From the NCBI GenBank assembly GCA_964450705.1, contig CAYVDB010000016.1:1-16554 (forward strand): DNA of 16,554 nt, in the 5' to 3' direction. The position numbers and the translations under genes were made by a program. Positions 1-6,287 of this stretch are shown here, piece by piece (the first letter of the stretch is position 1; every line of letters begins with the position of its first letter). Below the pieces are notes generated by a model. That model was not told where the DNA came from and did not search any database. It worked only from the letters and a program-made list of their open reading frames with translations. The stretch is from CAYVDB01 sp964450705. Lineage in GTDB: Bacteria > Patescibacteriota > Minisyncoccia > Phycocordibacterales > Zambryskibacteraceae.

Positions 1-64
1 GACTGCCGACTGGCGTCCTCTAGCGAAACCCGTATGGGCACATGTGCCCAAGGAGATCGAGGAC

Positions 65-544
65 ATGTCCTCCATCTTTTCTGCTGGACAGCTCCGCCAA
101 GCTGGCAACGCTTTGGCTGCTGCTGGGTGGACTCCCGAAGATCTCACTCTGCTCGGCCAAGCGGGACGCGATCGCCTCATCGGCATTCGCGACTCACTGC
201 GGCGTGGCGGAGACATTGTCTCAGCGATCGTCGAAGGACGAACCGAGCTCTGGCTTGCGCCGGGGCAGGATACTGGATGGGTGGTGGGTCGTAGCATCTT
301 ACGATACCTCACCGATACGGGGCTTCTCGCGAGCTGCGCCGACCTCGACGAACTCAAGGCCATTCAGGCCAAGGGTATCGACTTCTTCCGCGAGCACTTC
401 GCGAGGAAGGCCTTCTTCGGGTGGCGGACTGTCCAGGATGAGAGCGTGCCGTATCTCGTCGAGGGTGGTGGCAGGGTTGTGTTGGGCTGGAGCTGGATTG
501 GCAGTGACTGGGACTCCGACGACCCCGCGCTTCGCCGCAAGTAG
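65..544 (+). CDS. DGR target protein with C-terminal variable region
   Basis: This is a 159-aa protein whose last 36 residues (123-158) are encoded by the variable repeat of a DGR. The start is ATG 65, because an AAGGAG Shine-Dalgarno sits at 50-55 with 9 nt spacing; GTG 44 is in frame but lacks that support. The N-terminal part (residues 1-60) is helical and Ala/Leu-rich. The C-terminus is rich in W, G, S and D (GWSWIGSDWDSDDPALRR) and resembles C-type-lectin-fold endings of DGR targets known from CPR bacteria. That family assignment is from memory. By analogy the variable surface would bind ligands, but no ligand can be deduced. No signal peptide or membrane segment is seen. The gene is clearly more GC-rich than everything after about 545, suggesting transfer or cassette origin. 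It ends with TAG two bases after the VR. Confidence 0.85.
   Translation: MSSIFSAGQLRQAGNALAAAGWTPEDLTLLGQAGRDRLIGIRDSLRRGGDIVSAIVEGRTELWLAPGQDTGWVVGRSILRYLTDTGLLASCADLDELKAIQAKGIDFFREHFARKAFFGWRTVQDESVPYLVEGGGRVVLGWSWIGSDWDSDDPALRRK
431..540 (+). repeat. DGR variable repeat (VR)
   Basis: This 110-bp segment aligns without gaps to 935-1044 (offset 504). There are 14 differences, at VR positions 444, 458, 464, 465, 474, 485, 486, 492, 501, 504, 506, 512, 518 and 521. At every one the template has A and the VR has G. The VR begins on a codon boundary and the 14 changes alter 12 codons, all non-synonymously (Asn to Ser, Gly or Asp; Ile to Val; Lys to Arg; Asp to Gly). The last 18 bp (523-540, CCCCGCGCTTCGCCGCAA) are identical in both copies and GC-rich, as expected for an initiation-of-mutagenic-homing site. 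Confidence 0.95.
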
Positions 545-605
545 TTCTTCGGACTTAGTCACTGTGGTCTTTTAGACACTTTGATCTTTGTCCTGCATTC
601 GATTT

Positions 606-651
606 GAGCCGCATTTTCACAAAAGTGAAGGTGCGGCTCTTTTCATTTTTC
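606..651 (+). terminator. Rho-independent terminator after the DGR target gene
   Basis: Positions 606-620 and 625-639 form a 15-bp stem (two G-U pairs) with an AAAA loop. A T-rich tail follows (TTTTCATTTTT, 640-650). It lies 62 nt after the target stop codon. Some DGRs carry a hairpin just downstream of VR that aids homing. This one is further away and has a T tail, so a terminator is the simpler reading. Confidence 0.8.
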
Positions 652-777
652 ATATATAATAAACTCGGTAGTAGGCTAATCTGCTGGCGATCAAGATTTC
701 CAGTGGCCGAATCCAGTATCCACAAGTTGAGAGCGTTTGAGACCACGGTTTCAGACGGAGGATTTGTGTAGAAACTT

Positions 778-906
778 CATCCTTCGATAAAACTCAGGAT
801 GACTCTGAGCGTAGTCGAAGGAGTCAAAAAATGAAGATACTTGGTATAGGGTGTTGGTGTATTTTAATGCAAAATAAAATTCAATCCTGAGAGTATTTGA
901 AGGATG
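778..906. repeat. MITE-like element or pair of inverted palindromic repeats
   Basis: The segment is bounded by CATCCTTC (778-785) and GAAGGATG (899-906). The left unit, 781-821, is an imperfect palindrome: CCTTCGA (781-787) pairs with TCGAAGG (815-821) and CTCA (793-796) with TGAG (805-808). The right unit, 884-905, matches the reverse complement of 781-800 at about 15 of 20 positions. Both resemble a palindromic intergenic repeat (TCCTGAGCGTAGTCGAAGGA-like) that I recall from many bacterial genomes. No ORF or target-site duplication was found. The rest of 652-934 shows no gene. Confidence 0.5.
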
Positions 907-909
907 GTG

Positions 910-1114
910 GCTCGGATGGCATCCTATACATTTGGTCCAGGATGAGAACGTGCCGTATCTCATCGAGAATGGTGGCAAGGTTGTGTTGAACTGGAACTGG
1001 ATTGACAATAACTGGAACTCCAACAACCCCGCGCTTCGCCGCAACTTTCTTCATTTCTCCTTCGTGAAAGCGGAGGAGTTTTGTTTTGATATTTGACCAT
1101 GCCATCCTCCGAGC
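910..1114. repeat. Inverted repeat enclosing the DGR template
   Basis: GCTCGGATGGCAT (910-922) is complementary to 1099-1114, forming 6 bp + 7 bp with a 3-nt bulge (CCT, 1106-1108). The two arms enclose the TR and could pair in the TR transcript. The right arm is antisense to avd codons for the conserved Leu-Gly-Gly-Trp motif. Confidence 0.45.
935..1044 (+). repeat. DGR template repeat (TR)
   Basis: This is the invariant donor copy for the VR at 431-540. Read in the target frame it is dense in AAC/AAT codons (nine Asn codons), the classic DGR design, and none of its 36 complete codons has A at the third position. It has 30 adenines; 14 differ in the VR and 16 do not. No non-adenine position differs. 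It is not part of a recognised gene. It lies 7 bp beyond the avd stop codon, in the same orientation as target and RT. The transcript would extend into sequence antisense to avd. Confidence 0.95.
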
Positions 1115-1413
1115 ATTCTTCCAATTTCTTCAATTCTCTCTGATATGTGGATATATTTCTTATCGTCAAGAGATTTGGTTTCCCAAGTGACAAGTAAAAG
1201 TATTTTTATTGTATCTATTTTTCTTATTGCTAATTTGAGCCACGGTATTTTCTCTTCTTTTTGTAAGAAAGATGCAGGAGCTACAGCCTCCATGGTATCT
1301 ATCCAGAGTTTGTCTATTCTATTACCCAGAGAATATCTATGAGTCTTTGGTAAAATAGCGTGATAGCCATGCCAAATGATATAGGCAATTTTGAGTTTAG
1401 TGAGAACCGGCAA
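1051..1413 (-). CDS. avd: Avd-like four-helix-bundle protein, DGR accessory factor
   Basis: The protein has 120 aa from TTG 1413 as assembled. It is predicted all-helical and basic, and contains YSLGNRID near the N-terminus and a C-terminal EIGRMLGGW segment, both typical of CPR Avd / four-helix-bundle proteins. Avd is the pentameric partner that binds the reverse transcriptase and TR RNA in characterised DGRs. TTG encodes the Leu of the usual LPVLTK start region, so the true start is probably upstream. ATG 1441 would be in frame if the C12 (G12) tract at 1423-1434 were one base shorter, giving MKTPPPDRILPVLTK and 129 aa. The gene is antisense to the TR downstream region and divergent from RT; in the well-studied Bordetella DGR avd is co-directional. 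It ends with TGA at 1051-1053. Confidence 0.8.
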   Translation of the reverse strand: MPVLTKLKIAYIIWHGYHAILPKTHRYSLGNRIDKLWIDTMEAVAPASFLQKEEKIPWLKLAIRKIDTIKILLLVTWETKSLDDKKYIHISERIEEIGRMLGGWHGQISKQNSSAFTKEK

Positions 1414-2419
1414 AATCCTGTCGGGGGGGGGGGGTCTTCATAGCTATACTTTTGAATATATCATCTCAACAGAAAACCTGCTAAATGCTTGGCAGGAATT
1501 TTTAAGAGGCAAGAGAAATAGAAAAGATGTGCAAGAGTTTGAAAGAGATTTAATGAAAAATATTCTTTTTCTCTACAAAGAACTGCAATCAAGAGCATAT
1601 ATTCATGGCGGGTACATTGCTTTTAACATCTCTGATCCTAAGCCTAGGAGTATTCATAAAGCTAGTGTCAGAGATAGACTCTTCCACCATGCTATCTATC
1701 GAGTTCTTTATCCATATTTCGACAAAAAATTCATACACGATTCGTATTCTTGTAGAGTAGGGAAAGGCACGCACAAAGCTATGAATCAGTTTAGGCAATA
1801 TTTCTATAAAGTTTCAAAGAACAATACCAAAACTTGCTTTGTTCTCAAGTGTGACATTAAAAAGTTCTTTGCAAATATTGATCACGAAATATTGAAGAAT
1901 ATTTTAGCAAAACATATTAGAGATAAAGATACGCTATGGCTCTTTGAGCAAGTGATTGGTAGCTTTTCAAAAGGGTTACCGCTAGGTAACCTAACCTCTC
2001 AACTTTTGGTCAATATCTATATGAATGAATTTGACCAATTTGTAAAACACAAACTAAAAATCAAATACTTCATTCGCTATGCAGATGATTTTGTAATTCT
2101 CAATGAAGACAAAAATGAGTTACTTACTACCATACGATATATTGCATGTTTTTTGCGAGGAAAACTCAAACTAGAACTCCATCCAAACAAAATCTTTATT
2201 AAGACATTTGCTTCTGGAGTTGATTTTCTGGGTTGGGTGCATTTTCCTACTCACAGAGTACCAAGGACCACAACAAAGAAACGTATGTTTAGGAGAATTA
2301 AAGATTCAGGTTATGTGCCTGAAACAGTACAATCTTATCTGGGTTTGTTTAGATATGGAAATACATATCTTTTGAAAGAAAAAATACATAAGATCCTGTA
2401 TAATAATTCAAATGCTTAA
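1400..2419 (+). CDS. DGR reverse transcriptase
   Basis: This error-prone RT copies TR RNA into cDNA with mutations at adenines for transfer to the VR. Numbering from GTG 1400 (339 aa), the catalytic Asp of LKCDIKKFF is near residue 152. The DGR signature LGNLTSQ (195-201) replaces the QGxxxSP of group II intron RTs. YADD lies at 227-230, followed by GVDFLGW. No maturase or endonuclease domain is present. The start is uncertain: TTG 1391 and GTG 1400 are in frame, but both read through the G12 tract as Gly4. With 11 Gs, ATG 1369 would be in frame and give MPNDIGNFEFSENRQNPV before the Gly run, 349 aa in total. TGG+TAAAAT (1348-1356) is a weak extended -10 candidate upstream of that ATG. The stop codon overlaps the next gene by 8 bp. 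Confidence 0.93.
   Translation: MRTGKILSGGGGLHSYTFEYIISTENLLNAWQEFLRGKRNRKDVQEFERDLMKNILFLYKELQSRAYIHGGYIAFNISDPKPRSIHKASVRDRLFHHAIYRVLYPYFDKKFIHDSYSCRVGKGTHKAMNQFRQYFYKVSKNNTKTCFVLKCDIKKFFANIDHEILKNILAKHIRDKDTLWLFEQVIGSFSKGLPLGNLTSQLLVNIYMNEFDQFVKHKLKIKYFIRYADDFVILNEDKNELLTTIRYIACFLRGKLKLELHPNKIFIKTFASGVDFLGWVHFPTHRVPRTTTKKRMFRRIKDSGYVPETVQSYLGLFRYGNTYLLKEKIHKILYNNSNA
1423..1434 (+). repeat. G12 homopolymer at the RT/avd 5' junction
   Basis: Twelve consecutive G lie inside the overlapping 5' ends of the divergent RT and avd genes. The tract sets the reading frame of both genes relative to upstream ATG codons (RT ATG 1369, avd ATG 1441). Both ATGs come into frame at 11 Gs, and neither does at 12. 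Confidence 0.9.
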
Positions 2420-4046
2420 AGAAGAACTTTCTTCACGCATAAAGGGAGAGATTTTTAATGACACAGAAACGCTCGATACTTATAGTCATGATGCAAGTTT
2501 ATGCGAAGTTCACCCTTCTTTAGTAGTTACTCCAAAAGATGCGGACGATATAAAAAAATTAGTGTCTTACGTTTCAACTCATAAGAAAGAAAACTCTTCT
2601 TTGTCTCTTACCCCAAGAGCCGCAGGTACTTGCATGGCAGGAGGGTCTCTCACTTCTTCTATTGTGATTGATGTAATGAAACATTTTTCTGGCGTGAAAA
2701 GTATTGAAAATCGTATTGCAACAGTGCTTCCGGGAACATTTTATAGAGAGTTTGAAAAAGAGACTTTAAAAAAGGGACTACTTCTTCCATGCTATACGGC
2801 GTCTAAGAATCTATGTGCTATTGGTGGAATGATCGGGAATAATGCAGGAGGGGAAAAGACCTTACTATACGGAAAGATGGAAAATTTTGTTGAATCTCTC
2901 AAGGTGGTTCTTTCTGATGGAAATGAATATGAGTTGAAGGCTCTCTCAAAAGAGGAGTTAGATAAGAAGATGGATTTACAAACATTTGAGGGGTGTATTT
3001 ATCGAGAAGTCTGGGATCTTATCCAAAAAAACAAAGAAACTATCGCTCGAAATAAGCCACAAGTTTCAAAAAACTCAGCAGGCTATTTTCTGTGGAATGT
3101 TTGGGATGGAAAAAGTTTTGACCTCACTAAACTTTTTGTAGGTTCTCAAGGAACTCTAGGTATTGTTACGGAAGCACGCCTTCGTTTAGTTCCGGTAAAG
3201 AAAAAATCTAAACTTTTTGTTATTTTTCTAAACGATCTAAAGAATATCGCTCGTCTGGTAAACGAGATACTTACGCTGAAGCCGGAAAGTTTGGAATCTT
3301 ATGATAGAGATACTTTAAAGCTCGCGGTAAGGTTTTTCCCTGGCATGCTTGCTTCGATGAAAATTAAAAATTTTCTAAAGCTTATTTTTTCTTTTATACC
3401 AGAAGTTTTCATGATGATGCGCGGTGGAATACCGAAGCTTGTCCTTTTGGTTGAATTTTCTGGAGACAGGGAAGAGGAGATAGATGAAAAGATGGAATTA
3501 TTAAAGAAAGTAGTTCTCCCATTCCATCTTGAAACACGACTTACCCGATCGGAAGAAGAATCAGAAAAATACTGGACGATCCGAAGGGAAAGTTTTAACC
3601 TTCTTCGTAAACATGTCCGAGGTAGAAGAACTGCTCCTTTTGTGGACGATGTAATTGTCCCGCCAGAGTTTTTACCAGAGTTTCTTCCACAAATGAGAGC
3701 TATTCTGGATCAGTATAAGCTTACCTATACTATTGCGGGCCATGCTGGAAATGGGAATTTTCATATAATTCCACTTATGGATATGAAAGATCCTCAGAAT
3801 AAGGAGGTCATACTTGAGGTTTCAGATAAGGTATATGACCTCGTCTCTCGTTTCAAAGGCTCTATTACCGCAGAACATAACGATGGAATAATCCGTACCC
3901 CATACCTTTCTAAGATGTTCGATAAAGAGATGCTTGGTTTGTTTGTAAAGACTAAAGATATCTTTGATCCGTTACGAATATTTAACCCTGGGAAGAAAGT
4001 TGAAGGAGACCTTTCTTACTTAAAAGAGCACCTTGCGGGGGAATAG
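2412..4046 (+). CDS. FAD-linked oxidase, GlcD / D-lactate dehydrogenase-like
   Basis: This 544-aa flavoprotein belongs to the PCMH-type FAD-binding oxidase family, whose members oxidise 2-hydroxy acids such as glycolate or D-lactate. The FAD-binding half includes PRAAGTCMAGGS (68-79), GGMIGNNAGGEKTLLYGK (138-155) and GSQGTLGIVTEARL (244-257). The C-terminal cap carries AGHAGNGNFH (about 440-450) and the EHNDGIIRTP segment, typical of GlcD/Dld proteins. No Cys-rich 4Fe-4S domain follows, so this is the flavin subunit alone. ATG 2412 lies inside the RT gene (8-bp overlap in another frame), implying co-transcription or a promoter within RT. The substrate cannot be read from sequence, and no partner subunit is nearby. 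Confidence 0.85.
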   Translation: MLKEELSSRIKGEIFNDTETLDTYSHDASLCEVHPSLVVTPKDADDIKKLVSYVSTHKKENSSLSLTPRAAGTCMAGGSLTSSIVIDVMKHFSGVKSIENRIATVLPGTFYREFEKETLKKGLLLPCYTASKNLCAIGGMIGNNAGGEKTLLYGKMENFVESLKVVLSDGNEYELKALSKEELDKKMDLQTFEGCIYREVWDLIQKNKETIARNKPQVSKNSAGYFLWNVWDGKSFDLTKLFVGSQGTLGIVTEARLRLVPVKKKSKLFVIFLNDLKNIARLVNEILTLKPESLESYDRDTLKLAVRFFPGMLASMKIKNFLKLIFSFIPEVFMMMRGGIPKLVLLVEFSGDREEEIDEKMELLKKVVLPFHLETRLTRSEEESEKYWTIRRESFNLLRKHVRGRRTAPFVDDVIVPPEFLPEFLPQMRAILDQYKLTYTIAGHAGNGNFHIIPLMDMKDPQNKEVILEVSDKVYDLVSRFKGSITAEHNDGIIRTPYLSKMFDKEMLGLFVKTKDIFDPLRIFNPGKKVEGDLSYLKEHLAGE

Positions 4047-4052
4047 GGGTTC

Positions 4053-4080
4053 TTGATTTCTGTAGAAAACTCTTTATAAT
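4053..4080 (+). promoter_or_regulatory. Promoter for rplY, leaderless
   Basis: A -35 TTGATT (4053-4058) and a -10 TATAAT (4075-4080) are separated by 16 nt. The predicted start of transcription, about 4087, is at the ATG at 4088, so the mRNA would have essentially no 5' leader. No Shine-Dalgarno site is present. Confidence 0.75.
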
Positions 4081-4087
4081 GCTCCCC

Positions 4088-4738
4088 ATGCTTATACTCA
4101 GCGCAGAAAAGAGAGACACAAAGGAAAACTTGTCCAATATGCGGGCAAAGGGATTTTTACCTGCGGTATTTTACGGCAAGAAGACTGACTCTACCCCTAT
4201 TACTATTGTCAAAAAAGATTTTCTAAAAGTATGGAAAGAGGCAGGAGAATCGAGCGTTGTCACCCTTGATGATAACGGCACAAAGGTTGATGCTCTTATT
4301 CACGATGTTTTGTTGGACCCTGTATCTGGGGAGCCTCAACATGCTGATTTTTATGTATTCGATAAAGATAAGAAGATTGAGATTGCAATTCCGCTTGAAT
4401 TCGTTGGCGTTTCTTCCGGGGTGAAGGATTTGGGAGGCCTTTTGGTTAAGGTTATGCATGAAATAAAAATAGAAGCACTTCCTCAAGATTTACCACATCA
4501 AATTGAGGTTGATATATCATCTTTAAATACTCTAGGAAGTCAGTTGCATGCAAAAGATATTGTATTACCAAAGGGTGTAACTTTACTTGAGAATCCTGAC
4601 GAAGTAGTGGTCCTTGTAGATACTCCAAAAGAAGAAGTCGAAGAAACAAGTACTCCAATAGACTTCTCTGCAATTGAAGTTGAGAAGAAAGGAAAAGAGA
4701 AAGTTGAAGGCGAAGGTGAAGCTCAAACAGAAGAATAA
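4088..4738 (+). CDS. rplY: Ribosomal protein bL25, CTC/TL5 form
   Basis: This 216-aa protein binds 5S rRNA in the large subunit. The N-terminal L25 domain (residues 1 to about 90) starts LILSAEKRD and contains RAKGFLPAVFYGKK. The C-terminal CTC-type beta domain (about 95-180) contains DPVSGEPQHADFYVF and EIKIEALPQDLPHQIEVD. A charged Lys/Glu tail (185-216) follows. The start is ATG 4088; ATG 4079 is in frame but overlaps the TATAAT box and would lie upstream of the transcription start. The gene has its own promoter and terminator, so it is a single-gene unit. Confidence 0.93.
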   Translation: MLILSAEKRDTKENLSNMRAKGFLPAVFYGKKTDSTPITIVKKDFLKVWKEAGESSVVTLDDNGTKVDALIHDVLLDPVSGEPQHADFYVFDKDKKIEIAIPLEFVGVSSGVKDLGGLLVKVMHEIKIEALPQDLPHQIEVDISSLNTLGSQLHAKDIVLPKGVTLLENPDEVVVLVDTPKEEVEETSTPIDFSAIEVEKKGKEKVEGEGEAQTEE

Positions 4739-4748
4739 TATGAAAGAA

Positions 4749-4773
4749 AAAGACGGCTTTGGCCGTCTTTTTC
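4749..4773 (+). terminator. Rho-independent terminator after rplY
   Basis: AAAGACGGC (4749-4757) pairs with GCCGTCTTT (4762-4770) around a TTTG loop, followed by a T run to 4772. It lies 10 nt after the rplY stop. Confidence 0.85.
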
Positions 4774-4829
4774 TATGAGAGAGACATTTTTTAGGATAGA
4801 ATAGGTATCTCTTTCTATTGCATATACCC

Positions 4830-6224
4830 ATGATTTCTCGAAAATTATATATCCGCACAGTTATTTTTTTTGGTGTATTTTTGGTGGCGATTTCGCCCGG
4901 TAATCTCTATGCCCAAACTCTCTCTGAAAGCGAGATACTTGCCCAAGAAGCAAAATTGAAAGCAGAATATGCTGAACTTGAAAAAGAGATATTACAGTGG
5001 CAGAGTGTTCTTGATGATACTCGCAAGAAAGCAAATTCTCTTGATGGTGATGTAAAGCTTCTAAATGCAAAAATAAAGGAAGCAGAAGCTACAATCCGAG
5101 CTAAAAATATTGCCATAAATCAAATTTCAAAGGATATCAGTGCAAAAAACTTCAAGATAGCTGAACTAGAAGGTCGTATTAATGAGGGCAGAGAGTCCCT
5201 AGCAGAGCTTATTAGGAAGACAAACGAAATAGATTCTTATTCTCTCCCGGAAGTTATGTTTGGGAGCAAGAATATATCCGAGTTTTTTGAAGATCTAGAT
5301 TCTTTTACTTCTATTAAAAAAGCCCTTCAAAGCCACTTTACTTTGGTTCGGGAGGCTAAGGCATTAACCGAGGAAGAGAAAAAGAAACTTGATCAAAGAA
5401 AGAATCAAGAGGCAGATGCTCGCTATCAGGTAGAGACTAAGAAGAAAACCATCGCTCAGAGTGAGGCTGAGAAAAAACAACTTCTTGCCGCAACTAAACA
5501 GCAGGAGAAAAATTATCAGACGGTTCTTGCTGAGCGCCAGGCTCGTGCTGCCCAGATTCGCGCTGCACTTTTCCGCCTTCGTGATACTGAGGGGATTCCT
5601 TTTGGAAAGGCCCTGGAGTATGCAAGTGAAGCTCAAAAAAGGACAGGAGTGAGAGCTGCTCTTATTCTCGCTATTCTTACTCAGGAGTCTGATTTAGGTA
5701 AGAATCAAGGTTCTTGTTTGCTATCGAGCCTTGAGACAGGTGATGGTGTTGGTAAGAATACAGGAACTCTTTTTGAGCAAGTTATGAAATCTCCTCGTGA
5801 TACAGCGCCGTTTGAAAGCATTACCAAGCGTCTTGGCCGGGATTGGAAATTAACACCTGTTTCATGCCCTCCGGGCACAAAATATGTCGTTGGAAGAGGT
5901 TTTGGAGGTGGCATGGGTCCTTCCCAGTTTATTCCTTCAACTTGGGAACTTTTCAAAGATCGAATTGGCGCATCTCTACAGATTAGCCCAGATCTCGCAA
6001 ATCCCTGGAACCCCGAGCATGCCTTTATCGCCACCGCGATATATATGTCTGATTTAGGTGCGGTAGCGACAAGTTTTACTTCTGAGAGAAATGCGGCCTG
6101 TAGGTATTATTCTGGGGCAAGTTGCCAACCTGGGAGAAAACCAGCGAATGTTTTCTATGGCGATCAAGTGATGCAAAAAGCTGAAGAGATACAAGCAAAT
6201 ATTGATTTTCTAAAGGATGCGTAA
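4830..6224 (+). CDS. Exported coiled-coil protein with lytic-transglycosylase-like domain
   Basis: This 464-aa protein is probably a secreted peptidoglycan-remodelling factor. Residues 1-28 form a signal peptide (RK, hydrophobic core, cut near LYAQ). Residues 32-130 and 165-250 are long heptad-rich coiled coils, as in EnvC/PcsB/CwlO-type proteins. The C-terminal part (255-450) resembles MltB/SLT transglycosylases: ILTQESDLG with candidate catalytic Glu286, then GGGMGPSQFIPSTW (359-372) and YMSDLGA. Cys296, 346, 424 and 432 could form disulphides outside the cell. I chose ATG 4830 over TTG 4818 because the signal peptide starts there. TAGAAT (4797-4802) is a weak -10 candidate. The enzymatic class is inferred from motifs only. 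Confidence 0.8.
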   Translation: MISRKLYIRTVIFFGVFLVAISPGNLYAQTLSESEILAQEAKLKAEYAELEKEILQWQSVLDDTRKKANSLDGDVKLLNAKIKEAEATIRAKNIAINQISKDISAKNFKIAELEGRINEGRESLAELIRKTNEIDSYSLPEVMFGSKNISEFFEDLDSFTSIKKALQSHFTLVREAKALTEEEKKKLDQRKNQEADARYQVETKKKTIAQSEAEKKQLLAATKQQEKNYQTVLAERQARAAQIRAALFRLRDTEGIPFGKALEYASEAQKRTGVRAALILAILTQESDLGKNQGSCLLSSLETGDGVGKNTGTLFEQVMKSPRDTAPFESITKRLGRDWKLTPVSCPPGTKYVVGRGFGGGMGPSQFIPSTWELFKDRIGASLQISPDLANPWNPEHAFIATAIYMSDLGAVATSFTSERNAACRYYSGASCQPGRKPANVFYGDQVMQKAEEIQANIDFLKDA

Positions 6225-6253
6225 GTTTGTCGCTTGTGTGCCTATTTTCATAT

Positions 6254-6281
6254 TTGACAAATATAAAGAGTATTCTATAGT
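6254..6281 (+). promoter_or_regulatory. Strong promoter for a structured RNA
   Basis: A perfect -35 TTGACA (6254-6259) and a -10 TATAGT (6276-6281) are 16 nt apart. Transcription should begin near 6288. No ORF with a recognisable product follows before the rpmE promoter. Confidence 0.75.
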
Positions 6282-6287
6282 ATCTCT

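Noticed and set aside
42..575. Long alternative ORFs overlapping the target gene, including an antisense frame at 299-562
   Set aside because: They are shadows created by high GC content. The frame from 65 has a Shine-Dalgarno site and carries the VR with codon-aligned, non-synonymous changes.
606..651. DGR-enhancing hairpin downstream of VR
   Set aside because: It is 66 nt from the VR end, the stem is long and a T tail follows, so a terminator fits better.
881..1193. Minus-strand ORFs across the TR (881-1105 and 960-1193)
   Set aside because: They are antisense readings of TR sequence without family resemblance. The TR is explained as a noncoding template.
1391..2419. Group II intron maturase-RT
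   Set aside because: There is no maturase or endonuclease domain, the length is about 340 aa, motif LGNLTSQ is of DGR type, and a TR/VR pair is present.
4079..4087. Upstream in-frame ATG as rplY start (and likewise 15326 for pheS)
   Set aside because: Both overlap the TATAAT -10 box and would lie upstream of the transcription start. Homology also favours the second ATG.
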